NCBI RefSeq assembly: GCF_004751985.1
Contig: NZ_CP038492.1
Span: forward strand, 806,001-870,000
Origin: Rhodophyticola sp. CCM32
GTDB lineage: Bacteria; Pseudomonadota; Alphaproteobacteria; Rhodobacterales; Rhodobacteraceae
Length of the DNA stretch: 64,000 nucleotides
Direction of reading: 5' to 3'
Positions 1 to 6,892 of this stretch are shown piece by piece. The translations under genes and the position numbers were made by a program. Numbering within the stretch: the stretch's first letter is position 1; each line of letters opens with the position of its first letter. The notes under the pieces are model-generated. The model saw nothing but the letters and a program-made list of their open reading frames with translations. It was not told the origin of the DNA and made no database searches.

Positions 1-1028
1 CGGCCCAGAAGGGCGATCCGGTCATCCTGATCAATCCGCAGATTCAGCCGCTTCAGAACCGGCGGGCCGTCATAGCCGACGGCGGCGGCATCCAGTTGCA
101 CGATCGGCGGCGACAGGTCTTCGGGTTTGGGAAAGGTGAAAACCGTCCGCGCCGCATCTTCGGGTATGCGGATCGTGTCCATCTTTTCCAGCATCTTGAC
201 CCGGGATTGCGCCTGTTTCGCCTTGCTTGCCTTGGCCTTGAACCGGTCAACAAAGCTTTGCAGATGGGCGCGGCGGGTTTCCTGTTTCTTGGCCTCTGCC
301 GCTTGAACCGCGCGTCTTTCGGCGCGGGTGCGGGCGAATGTGTCATACCCGCCCGCATAAAGGGTCAGCTTGCGGTCGGCCAGATGCAGAATATGCCCCA
401 CGGCCCGGTTCAACAGCCCCCGGTCATGGCTGATGATCAGCACCGTATGGGGGTATTTCGTCAGATAGCTTTCCAGCCACAGCGCCCCTTCCAGATCAAG
501 ATAGTTGGTCGGCTCATCCAGCAGCAGCAGATCGGGGGCAGAGAACAGCACGCCGGCCAGCGCCACGCGCATCCGCCAGCCGCCGGAAAAGGCCGAACAG
601 GGCATCTGTTGTTCCGCATCTGTAAAGCCAAGCCCTTTCAGGATGGTGGCGGCCCGTGCCTCGGCCGACCAGGCGTCGATATCGGCCAGCCGGGTCTGAA
701 TCTCGGCGATACGGCTGGCCTCTTCAGCGGTGTCCGCCTCGGCCATCAGCACGGCGCGTTCGGTATCGGCCTCCAGCACCGTGTCCAGCAGCGATGTCCC
801 GGAGGAGGGAACCTCCTGCGCCACGCCGCCGATGCGGGCCCGCTCTGGCAGGGTGATGGCGCCGCCATCCAGCACCAGCTCCCCCCGGATCAGACGGAAG
901 AGCGTGGTTTTCCCGGTGCCGTTCCGCCCGACAATGCCAACCTTATGGCCGGCCGGGATGGTGGCAGAGGCCGTTTCCAGCAGGGGGCGACCGGCGACGG
1001 AATAGGATATGTCAGAGATGCGCAGCAT
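1..1028 (-). CDS. ABC-F family ATPase, N-terminal part (cut by window edge)
   Basis: The minus strand reads from ATG at 1028 with no stop to the window edge, so about 342 residues are present. Residues 34-42 hold a Walker A motif (GRNGTGKT), residues 148-159 the ABC signature (SGGWRMR), and residues 166-180 Walker B followed by [10 protein letters not shown], which is typical of ABC-F proteins. A charged linker rich in A, K, R and Q follows at about 240-300, then the start of the second nucleotide-binding domain. There are no membrane segments. ABC-F proteins act on the ribosome or on nucleic acids rather than as transporters. The gene is divergent from ndk with about 100 bp between the starts. 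The subfamily (Uup-, EttA- or YheS-like) cannot be fixed without the C-terminal half. Confidence 0.9.
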   Translation of the reverse strand, partial: MLRISDISYSVAGRPLLETASATIPAGHKVGIVGRNGTGKTTLFRLIRGELVLDGGAITLPERARIGGVAQEVPSSGTSLLDTVLEADTERAVLMAEADTAEEASRIAEIQTRLADIDAWSAEARAATILKGLGFTDAEQQMPCSAFSGGWRMRVALAGVLFSAPDLLLLDEPTNYLDLEGALWLESYLTKYPHTVLIISHDRGLLNRAVGHILHLADRKLTLYAGGYDTFARTRAERRAVQAAEAKKQETRRAHLQSFVDRFKAKASKAKQAQSRVKMLEKMDTIRIPEDAARTVFTFPKPEDLSPPIVQLDAAAVGYDGPPVLKRLNLRIDQDDRIALLG

Positions 1029-1131
1029 GGGCGTGGTGTGGCGGAGGCCAGAGCCCATGTCAATCGGCGGGTTCCCATGGCGCGCGCCCCATGTTAGAGG
1101 CGCGCCAACCTGTAAAGCTGGAGCAAGACAC

Positions 1132-1554
1132 ATGGCCCTGGAACGGACCTTTTCAATCATCAAACCCGACGCCACCAAACGCAATCTGACCGGCGCGATC
1201 ATCGCCAAATTCGAAGCTGCGGGCCTGCGCGTGGTCGCCTCCAAGCGTATCCACCTGACCAAGGCGCAGGCGGGTGTGTTCTATGGTGTCCATGCGGAAC
1301 GCCCGTTTTATGACGAGCTGTGCGAATTCATGTCCTCCGAGCCGATCGTGGTGCAGGTTCTGGAAGGCGAAGATGCGATTGCTAAGAACCGCGAAGTGAT
1401 GGGCGCGACCAACCCGGCAGAGGCTGCCGAGGGCACGATCCGCAAGGAATTTGCGCTGTCGATTGGTGAAAACTCGGTCCATGGTTCCGATGCGCCCGAG
1501 ACCGCGAAAGAGGAAATTGCCTATTTCTTCTCGGGGCTTGAACTGGTCGGCTAA
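1132..1554 (+). CDS. ndk: nucleoside diphosphate kinase
   Basis: The 140-residue protein matches nucleoside diphosphate kinase over its full normal length. The enzyme moves the gamma phosphate of ATP to NDPs through a phospho-histidine. The N-terminal [11 protein letters not shown] block and the active-site block NSVHGSD are present, which makes His117 the phosphorylated residue. The open frame extends upstream to 1009, but ATG 1132 gives the canonical N-terminus [13 protein letters not shown]. The gene stands alone, divergent from the ABC-F gene, and is followed by a non-coding repeat region. Confidence 0.97.
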   Translation: MALERTFSIIKPDATKRNLTGAIIAKFEAAGLRVVASKRIHLTKAQAGVFYGVHAERPFYDELCEFMSSEPIVVQVLEGEDAIAKNREVMGATNPAEAAEGTIRKEFALSIGENSVHGSDAPETAKEEIAYFFSGLELVG

Positions 1555-1687
1555 AGCGGTTTGCGTTTTCGTTGAAACAGTATCTGTCGAAATGCGCCTT
1601 CGAGATCGGCTATGTGCTGATTGAGGGGTATGCTCGGATGTTTCAGATTTAAGGCAGGGTGCTTTAAACCCGAAACGCTATAAATCA

Positions 1688-1790
1688 CCCTTCCGCCCGG
1701 CGGTACCGCCGGGCAGCGCCCGTACCGCCCCCAAGGGGCGCGGGCGCTTCGCTTCCTGCCCCTCGGTTCGGGCGATGCCCTCCGCGTAAT
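1688..1790 (+). repeat. dispersed GC-rich intergenic repeat, copy A
   Basis: This stretch of about 100 bp begins TTCCGCCCGGCGGTACCGCC, runs through two GC-rich inverted repeats (CCCGGCGG/CCGCCGGG and CCGCCCC/GGGGCG) and ends with GTTCGGGCGATGCCCTCCGC. Very similar stretches lie at 4703-4780 (shortened), 45350-45449 (opposite strand) and 48841-48952. The flank at 1556-1685 contains AAAGCGG and GAAACGCTATA pieces and a GGCAGGGTGCTTTA string that also occurs at 45617. No coding frame is conserved between copies. I infer a small non-autonomous element or a structured intergenic repeat. Confidence 0.75.
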
Positions 1791-1839
1791 GCCTGTGCGG
1801 TGCAGATTTCAGACTATGGCCCTGCGGTTTCGCAAAACC

Positions 1840-2184
1840 TCAGCGCCGCAGCCCGACGCCGATCTGGTTCAGAAACCGTTCCATCTCATCATCGCTATCG
1901 GCGGTATGATCGGCTTTCAGGGCATCGAATTTTGTGCGTAACGCGTCTTTCTCGGCTCCTTTGCAATCGTTCCAGGGGCGGCCCTGCAACCCCATATGCA
2001 ATATGTAATACATGATGAAATGGGGCCGGGTGCCGGTGGCCAGCATGGCGGCATAGGCGGCATCGGCCCCCATGTCGCGCAACGCGGTTGCGGTTGTGAT
2101 GCCCGCGCGCGCCAGAAGCTTTGCCTGCGCAGGCCCGATATTCCGAATCGCGGTGACCGGATCATCTGCGCTGGCGTCACTCAT
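1840..2184 (-). CDS. TfoX/Sxy C-terminal domain protein
   Basis: The 114-residue protein carries the TfoX C-terminal domain, visible in the block NIGPAQAKLLARAGI, then TALRDMGADAAY, and the end part FIMYYILHMGLQGRPWND. The N-terminal TfoX domain of the gammaproteobacterial competence regulator is missing. Stand-alone C-terminal proteins of this kind are common in alphaproteobacteria and their role is not established. The block resembles a helix-hairpin-helix fold. ATG 2184 was chosen because GGAGG lies seven bases upstream. A longer frame opens at 2226 but would run through the palindrome at 2214-2246. Confidence 0.85.
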   Translation of the reverse strand: MSDASADDPVTAIRNIGPAQAKLLARAGITTATALRDMGADAAYAAMLATGTRPHFIMYYILHMGLQGRPWNDCKGAEKDALRTKFDALKADHTADSDDEMERFLNQIGVGLRR

Positions 2185-2213
2185 GTCAGGGCCTCCCATC
2201 TGGCCCTGCAGTC

Positions 2214-2246
2214 TATAGCGTTTCAACAGTAAGTCGAAACGCTATA
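2214..2246. repeat. inverted repeat TATAGCGTTTC / GAAACGCTATA
   Basis: Eleven-base arms at 2214-2224 and 2236-2246 form a perfect inverted repeat around an 11-base loop, just upstream of the TfoX-domain gene. Related pieces (GAAACGCTATA near 1671-1681, a decayed version near 43517-43548) occur next to other intergenic repeats of this window. It is probably a REP-like element, though a transcription signal is also possible. Confidence 0.6.
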
Positions 2247-2864
2247 TCAGATGCTGGCCCAGTCGGAAAAGCGCACAGGTACAGGGCGCTCTTTTGGGGG
2301 CGGTGTATCTTTCGGTTGGGGTTTGCGTGTCTGCATGAAACAGCTCCGGGATCAGGCTTATGTGCCTATAGACACATAAGATCACCCCGGATTTTGTTCT
2401 GACCTGGACATGAATGTGGCAAGACTGTGGTTTTATGGTGCCGAAAATGGTCCATTTCCGGTCAATTCCGTGCAGACGGGTCCCGGGGCGCGGGGCCATG
2501 AACAGGCCTTGCCCGGCAGCGATACCCCAACGGCCATGCCAAATAAGAAGGTTTTGTTTTCAGGGAAAAAAGGCTGGCGACCTGATCGAAGAGGAAGAGA
2601 GACAAGGAGACAGGTCACCAGCAAGCTACTCTAATCAGGCCGCCGACGCACCGAAGGAAGGGAGGAGAGGCGCGCCGACGGGACCTGACACATTCACCCT
2701 GCCAGATGCCGGCGCGGGACCCCAAGCGAAGCGCGGCAATTTCAGCCCGGATTCCTCCGATGGTGTGTTTTTGGGCGCAGCATCTTCGGTCAGCGACAGA
2801 TTTTAAGCAGTTTGAAGTGGCTGTATGGCGTCATTCGGGTGACGTAGCGTAAGCTATGTGCCAC
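2247..2864. other. gap without a convincing gene
   Basis: About 620 bases without a supported gene. The open frames here have composition and arginine/proline-rich translations typical of chance frames in GC-rich DNA. Visible structure: an inverted repeat CTTATGTG / CACATAAG at 2357-2380, AT-rich compared with its surroundings and operator-like, and a purine-rich stretch at 2590-2670 with several AGGAG-like strings but no good start codon behind them. A small RNA cannot be excluded. Confidence 0.5.
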
Positions 2865-3029
2865 TTATCTCTCATCTGTTGCGCTTGCGATCCGCGCGAT
2901 ATCTGCGGCCCGCGACAGGCTGGACAGTTCCTGCCGCAAATCATCTTCGGGGCAGGCCCGGCACAGCCCGGTTGGCGGGGCCGTTACATGGCGGGTCAGG
3001 GCCAGAAGGGCCTGAAGGGCGCGGGTCAT
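2865..3029 (-). CDS. 54-residue protein downstream of the DUF1127 gene
   Basis: This short gene starts at ATG 3029, which overlaps the TGA of the upstream DUF1127 gene (ATGA), so the two are probably translationally coupled. The 54-residue product starts MTRALQALLALTRHV and holds one CRACPEDD motif with two cysteines, followed by a helix-forming stretch (LRQELSSLSRAADIARIA). I do not recognise the family. The stop is TAA at 2865-2867. The coupling and the SoxR-type promoter in front of the pair suggest that both products belong to a redox response. The paired cysteines would suit a redox or metal role, but this is inference. Confidence 0.6.
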   Translation of the reverse strand: MTRALQALLALTRHVTAPPTGLCRACPEDDLRQELSSLSRAADIARIASATDER

Positions 3030-3253
3030 CTCAGATCTCCGGTTGAAAGCGGATCGGCCGATGGATTGCCGGGCGACGTATCGGGCAGGCCGATATCGCG
3101 TGCCAGATGCGGATTGCTGAGCACCTGACGGAAATCATGCATCTGGCGGCGCTGGCTTAGCGTTTGCAAAAACGCGCGGATCAGCAGGGTGAACAGACCG
3201 GGGGCGCGGGTGTCAGCTTTGTGATGACGGGCGCGGGCTAAGGAATCGAGCAT
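3026..3253 (-). CDS. DUF1127 family small protein
   Basis: The product is 75 residues long. Its C-terminal half holds the DUF1127 pattern, MHDFRQVLSNPHLARDIGLPDT, in which the LxRDIGL core is diagnostic. DUF1127 proteins are small, basic and common in Rhodobacterales; some act in stress responses and RNA metabolism. ATG 3253 has AGAGGAAAA upstream. The gene lies about 30 bases behind a promoter-like element with a SoxR box between -35 and -10, so it is likely the main SoxR target here. The TGA overlaps the ATG of the 54-residue gene. Confidence 0.8.
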   Translation of the reverse strand: MLDSLARARHHKADTRAPGLFTLLIRAFLQTLSQRRQMHDFRQVLSNPHLARDIGLPDTSPGNPSADPLSTGDLR

Positions 3254-3289
3254 TGGATTTTCCTCTTGGCGAATCGTTTCAATATCCTC

Positions 3290-3320
3290 ACGCTACGACC
3301 TCAAGTGAACTTGAGGTAAA
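3290..3320 (-). promoter_or_regulatory. SoxR-type promoter for the DUF1127 operon
   Basis: On the minus strand TTTACC (3320-3315) and TAGCGT (3295-3290) are separated by exactly 19 bases, the long spacer typical of promoters activated by MerR-family proteins such as SoxR. The SoxR box fills the spacer. The inferred start lies about 30 bases before the DUF1127 ATG. The -10 hexamer is weak, as expected for an activator-dependent promoter. Confidence 0.7.
3299..3316. promoter_or_regulatory. SoxR box
   Basis: CCTCAAGTGAACTTGAGG has 8-base arms and differs in one central base from the soxS operator as I recall it from E. coli (CCTCAAGTTAACTTGAGG). It ends 10 bases before the soxR start codon, so SoxR could also control its own expression. 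Confidence 0.88.
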
Positions 3321-3326
3321 GCGGAA

Positions 3327-3800
3327 ATGTCAGCTGTTGCGAAAGATCTGAGCGTGGGGGAGATGGCGGCGCGGGCGGGTGTCGCGATCTCGACCCTGCA
3401 TTACTATGAGGCCGAAGGGCTGATCCGCTCCTGGCGCAACGGGGCCAATCACCGGCGTTATGACCGCAAGGAGCTTCGCCGCGTGGCAATCATCCGCAGC
3501 GCCCAATCCGTGGGCGTGCCCCTGGCCGAGATCAAAACGGTGCTGGATGCGTTGCCGCCCAACAAGGTGATCAAGGCCGAAGACTGGGCCCGGGCAGCAG
3601 AAAGCTGGGCTGTGCGGCTGGATGCACAGATCGAAAGATTGCAGCGGCTGCGCAAGCAGATGACATCCTGCATCGGATGCGGCTGCCTGTCGCTGACCAG
3701 TTGCCCGCTTTACAACGCCGATGACAGTCTGGCGGCGAACGGCGCCGGCCCAAGGCGCTGGATCGGCGGGGCGGGGGAGCGGGCCATGGTTGAGACGTAA
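3327..3800 (+). CDS. soxR: redox-sensitive transcriptional activator SoxR
   Basis: This 157-residue MerR-family regulator has an N-terminal winged helix (LSVGEMAARAGVAISTLHYY), a dimerisation helix at about 80-110, and the SoxR cysteine cluster CIGCGCLSLTSC at residues 115-126 (C115, C118, C120, C126). That cluster binds the [2Fe-2S] centre oxidised by redox-cycling compounds. Length and motif spacing are normal. The SoxR box lies immediately upstream. There is no soxS in the window; outside enterobacteria SoxR usually acts directly on a few target genes, and here the divergent DUF1127 pair is the obvious one. Confidence 0.96.
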   Translation: MSAVAKDLSVGEMAARAGVAISTLHYYEAEGLIRSWRNGANHRRYDRKELRRVAIIRSAQSVGVPLAEIKTVLDALPPNKVIKAEDWARAAESWAVRLDAQIERLQRLRKQMTSCIGCGCLSLTSCPLYNADDSLAANGAGPRRWIGGAGERAMVET

Positions 3801-3903
3801 CAGCCTTTTGCCGGTCCTCTGACCCGGTACGGACCCGGGCCATATCACCCGGGCGCGGGGCAACCCGCTTGCACCCGTCTGCGGCCCGGCTTACCCCTGC
3901 CAA

Positions 3904-4502
3904 ATGCATCCGATCTATATCCTCCGCCATGGGGAAACCCTCTGGAATATCGACCGTCGGCTACAGGGCCGTCTGGACGCCCCCCTGACCGACAAGGGCC
4001 GGGCCCAGGCCGCCGCCCAGGGTCAGGTTGTGGCAGACCTGCTGCAAACCCACCCGGATCTCAAAATCTATTGCAGCCCGCAGGGCCGCGCCCGCGCCAC
4101 ATGGGAAATTGCGCGGGGGGCTTTGACGGGCCGGTGCAATATGACCCCCGGCTGATGGAGGTGGATATCGGCGACTGGCAGGGCCTGACCCATGATCAGA
4201 TCGCCCGGCGCTGGCCGGGCACCTATCAGGCCCATGAAACGAGTTTCGAGCTGTCTTTGAACGCGCCGGAGGGGGAGCGGTATCCAAGCCTCGTAAACCG
4301 CGTGTCCGCTTTTGTCAGCGCGCTTGCAACCCCTGCGCTTGTGGTGACCCATGGCATCACCTCGTCAGTCCTGCGCGGCCTGCTTCTGGGGCTGGAATTC
4401 GACGAAATGGCCTGGCTTGGCCCCGATCAGGGCGTTGTCTTCGCGATCGACAGCGGCATGGAGACGATCCTGCGGCCAGCATCTGTGGGGCCTATGGCGT
4501 AG
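3904..4502 (+). pseudogene. histidine phosphatase (phosphoglycerate mutase-like), frameshifted
   Basis: Two overlapping frames together make one histidine phosphatase of about 199 residues. The first (from ATG 3904) carries the catalytic LRHGETLWN motif and the substrate loop up to about 4115. The second carries VDIGDWQGLT, the second catalytic histidine in VVTHGITSS, and the end of the domain, stopping at TAG 4500-4502. Homology passes from one frame to the other at the G run 4115-4120 (six G). A seventh G would restore a continuous protein. No other damage is visible, so a sequencing error or a very recent frameshift fits better than an old pseudogene. The substrate cannot be predicted. Confidence 0.75.
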
Positions 4503-4591
4503 GACGCCCCCCTGTCATCACGCCTTGCCGCCTTTCTGCAAAACACACTCTTGCATCCTCTGCGCCCTATTTGTTAGAGCGTGCCCGGATC

Positions 4592-4667
<76 letters not shown>

Positions 4668-4702
4668 TTTCCTCTCAGTCGTTTCAGACGGAAACTCTGA
4701 AA

Positions 4703-4780
4703 CACCCCGCATCATCCTTGCGTCCGGCGGCACCGCCGAACAGCGGCACCCCTTGGTTCGGGCGATGCCCTCGCGCAATA
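4703..4780 (+). repeat. dispersed GC-rich intergenic repeat, copy B (shortened)
   Basis: CACCCCGCATCATCCTTGCG, then CCGGCGGCACCGCCG and GTTCGGGCGATGCCCTCGCG match copies A and D, but the central CCGCCCC...GGGGCG part (about 40 bases) is missing. The upstream flank TTTCAGACGGAAACTCTGAA also resembles the flank of copy D. It lies just after the tRNA gene. Confidence 0.65.
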
Positions 4781-4825
4781 TATATGATGCTGAATTTCAG
4801 TCCGGTGCTGTAATGGTAAAACGCT

Positions 4826-5638
4826 TCAACTCAACGCGCGTTCTGCGGTTTCGGCTTCCTGTCGTTTGATCTTTTGGTGATCATCCTCACGCAGGCCGAT
4901 CTTCCAGTAACCAGAGATATATACGTCCCCGCGCGGCACTGCCCGTTCCACGCGCACATAGCTGCGAAGCGCTGCAATCGCGCTGCCTTCGCCTGCGATG
5001 CAGACCCGGACGCGGCCTTCGGGCCATGTCATTGCGGTCAGGAAATCCAACTGCGCTGTCGAGGCTTTGTGAGGGTCGGGCTGGATCAGCCATTGCACGG
5101 TCATGCCTGGTGGTGCGGCAAGTGTCTGGATATCCGCCTCACTTGTGATTTCAAACACCGCAATCCCCCTGGCCTTGCGGGGCAGGGCCTCCAGCGCGGC
5201 CGAGGCCATGGGCAGAGCGGTCATATCGGCGGCCAGCAGATACCAGTCCGCATCGAACCGGGTCAGTTTGGGCTGCCCATGGCCGCCCATGCCGCAGAAA
5301 CTGCCGGGGCCAGCCTCCAGTGCCCAGGTCGAGGCGGGACCTTCGCTGCCATGGGCGACAAAATCAATATCAATTTCCCCCATATCCGGGCGCGCATGGC
5401 GGATTGTATAGGTGCGGGCCACCGGGCGCGGCCCATCGGCCAGTTGCTGGCGGAAGCTTTCGCGGCTTTGCCCGGCCTCTGCAAAGAACAGTTTGCAATG
5501 GGCCCCGGCGCTTTCGGCAGGGATATCGGCAAGATCGGCGCCCTGAAACGTCACCCGGATCATATTGGGGGTGATCCGGGCCGTATGAGATACGATCAGC
5601 AATCTGGCCAGACGTGCCGGCGGCTTGGGAACAGTCAT
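4826..5638 (-). CDS. siderophore-interacting FAD-binding protein
   Basis: The 270-residue protein is a siderophore-interacting (ViuB/SIP) flavoprotein, which reduces ferric siderophores in the cytoplasm to release iron. The FAD-binding barrel shows RTYTIR and GPASTWA. The C-terminal NAD(P)H-like domain ends with YISGYWKIGLREDDHQ, where YW(K/R)xG is a family mark. The start at ATG 5638 has AAGGAAAAC upstream. The two genes before it on this strand end directly at it (a 171-residue unknown, then a possible 38-residue ORF), which suggests an iron-related operon. No Fur box was recognised. Confidence 0.92.
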   Translation of the reverse strand: MTVPKPPARLARLLIVSHTARITPNMIRVTFQGADLADIPAESAGAHCKLFFAEAGQSRESFRQQLADGPRPVARTYTIRHARPDMGEIDIDFVAHGSEGPASTWALEAGPGSFCGMGGHGQPKLTRFDADWYLLAADMTALPMASAALEALPRKARGIAVFEITSEADIQTLAAPPGMTVQWLIQPDPHKASTAQLDFLTAMTWPEGRVRVCIAGEGSAIAALRSYVRVERAVPRGDVYISGYWKIGLREDDHQKIKRQEAETAERALS

Positions 5639-5751
5639 CGGTTTTCCTTGGATATGACAGAGATCAGCCGATGCTGTTCCGGGCCGTGAGGGCCGGAATG
5701 CGCGCTGATCCCTTTGCTGCGGGCCAGAAAAGGGTGGATGGCCTGCGGCAT
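5635..5751 (-). CDS. possible 38-residue small ORF
   Basis: Between the 171-residue gene and the siderophore-interacting gene a 39-codon frame fills the gap exactly. It starts at ATG 5751, one base after the upstream TGA, and its TGA overlaps the next ATG. The product starts MPQAIHPFLARSKG and has no recognisable motif. Its ribosome-binding site is weak. The exact fit between neighbours is the only support, so it may simply be spacer. Confidence 0.3.
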   Translation of the reverse strand: MPQAIHPFLARSKGISAHSGPHGPEQHRLISVISKENR

Positions 5752-5752
5752 T

Positions 5753-6268
5753 TCAGTTTTCGTTTCCGCATTCGGGGGGCTGCGGGCTGTGGTCCGCGCT
5801 GATATCGGCCAGGGCGGCCAGTTTCTCCAACGCGTATATCAGGCGCTCGGTCTCCCCGCCTTCGGTCAGTATCAGCGCATGAATATGGGCGGTGCTGCGA
5901 TGGCCCAGGCGGACGGCGTAAAGGGCCGAGGTCAGTTGTCGTTCCCCGTCGGACAGAATTCTTGCGCAATCTGCGCAATAGGGGTTTGAGAAGGTGAAGA
6001 CCGAACTGCGCGAGACGCGCATCGCCTGGACGACATTCAGAACACCAATCGCCAGATTGGCCCCGTCCAGCCCGGGGAACAGGGTTTGCGCCATACCGAA
6101 CGCCTGCACCCAGGTCTGTCTTTCAGGGCTTGCAAATGTCTGGAAAAAGCAGCGCGCCACAGAAAGGATATCGGCCTCGAACCTGTCCAGATCGGCAACG
6201 CGTTCGGTGCGCCGCCCGGCTTTCGGCAGGCCGCAGCACTGGGACAGGTCCTGACGAGGCGTTTTCAT
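5753..6268 (-). CDS. unknown cysteine-containing protein upstream of the siderophore-interacting gene
   Basis: The 171-residue product starts MKTPRQDLSQCC at ATG 6268 with GGGAG upstream; the open frame extends further but without a good start. It has two cysteine pairs, QCCG near the N-terminus and YCADC near residue 105, and a helix-rich C-terminal half (RQLTSALYAVRLGH, LIYALEKLAALADI). No signal peptide or membrane segment is seen. I do not recognise the family. The position before a ferric-siderophore reductase suggests a link to iron or redox metabolism, but this rests on context only. Confidence 0.7.
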   Translation of the reverse strand: MKTPRQDLSQCCGLPKAGRRTERVADLDRFEADILSVARCFFQTFASPERQTWVQAFGMAQTLFPGLDGANLAIGVLNVVQAMRVSRSSVFTFSNPYCADCARILSDGERQLTSALYAVRLGHRSTAHIHALILTEGGETERLIYALEKLAALADISADHSPQPPECGNEN

Positions 6269-6892
6269 GGCTGGTCTCCCGCCGGGATCGGATGGGCAGA
6301 TTCTGTTGGCAGGCAACAGCGCACCGGTGTCCTGATGACCCGGGCCGTGAGTATCAAGATCAGGTGCAGGACCATTGCGCCGCCCTTCAGTCGTTTTCGG
6401 GATCACGGGCAACGCACAGGGGCGAGAGGACATCGCCATCTGCCGTCGCTAAGTGGTCCCGAAACTGGTGATATGTTACTTCGGCTGCCAGGTGAGTGGG
6501 TTGCTTCACACGTATTCTTGACGAAATTTGTCAGGTTAATCAAGCCCGGTTTTTACACAGTTTTGTGGGGGCATGAACATTTGATGTGCTGTGGCGCTCA
6601 ATGACCTTGCGGCGCTGCCTTTTTGCCCCATCAAAGCACATATATGTGTTTGCCACAGCCGCCCGATGAGGAGCATGTGCTTGAGTCCGCCGGGACTTCT
6701 ATATAAGCCCGTTCCATTGCCTTTTGTTCTGCCCCTTGTCAGGCGAAGCGAATGGAAACAAAGTGCTTTTGAGGTGTGGCGTCATCAGATGCCCGCCCGT
6801 TCTGGGAGGAAAATCTTGACTTTGATCAGGCCGGATATGTCGGCGCTGCCGATGGGGTATGTGCAGTTTCAGATGGGCATGGGGTTGCCCGG
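6269..6892. other. gap upstream of soeA, no supported gene
   Basis: About 620 bases with no gene that I can support. The stretch 6475-6700 is clearly more AT-rich than its surroundings and has promoter-like pieces (TTGACG near 6518, TATATAAG near 6700), so the soeABC promoter is probably here. TTGATGTG and CTCAATGA near 6581-6604 resemble half-sites of an FNR/CRP site, but the spacing is wrong. Confidence 0.45.

Noticed and set aside
96..1097. 333-codon plus-strand frame opposite the ABC-F gene
   Set aside because: The minus strand encodes clear ABC-F motifs over the whole stretch; the plus frame is a mirror frame of GC-rich codons with no family-like pattern.
2414..2806. 130-codon plus-strand gene in the 2.2-2.9 kb gap
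   Set aside because: No domain pattern, poor start context and low-complexity Gly/Arg/Pro content; overlapping frames look equally plausible.
4071..4155. Programmed frameshift in the histidine phosphatase
   Set aside because: There is no slippery heptamer with a downstream structure of the known type, and histidine phosphatases are not known to use frameshifting; an indel in the G run is simpler.
6581..6604. FNR/CRP site before soeA
   Set aside because: TTGAT and CTCAA half-sites are too far apart for the TTGAT-N4-ATCAA pattern.
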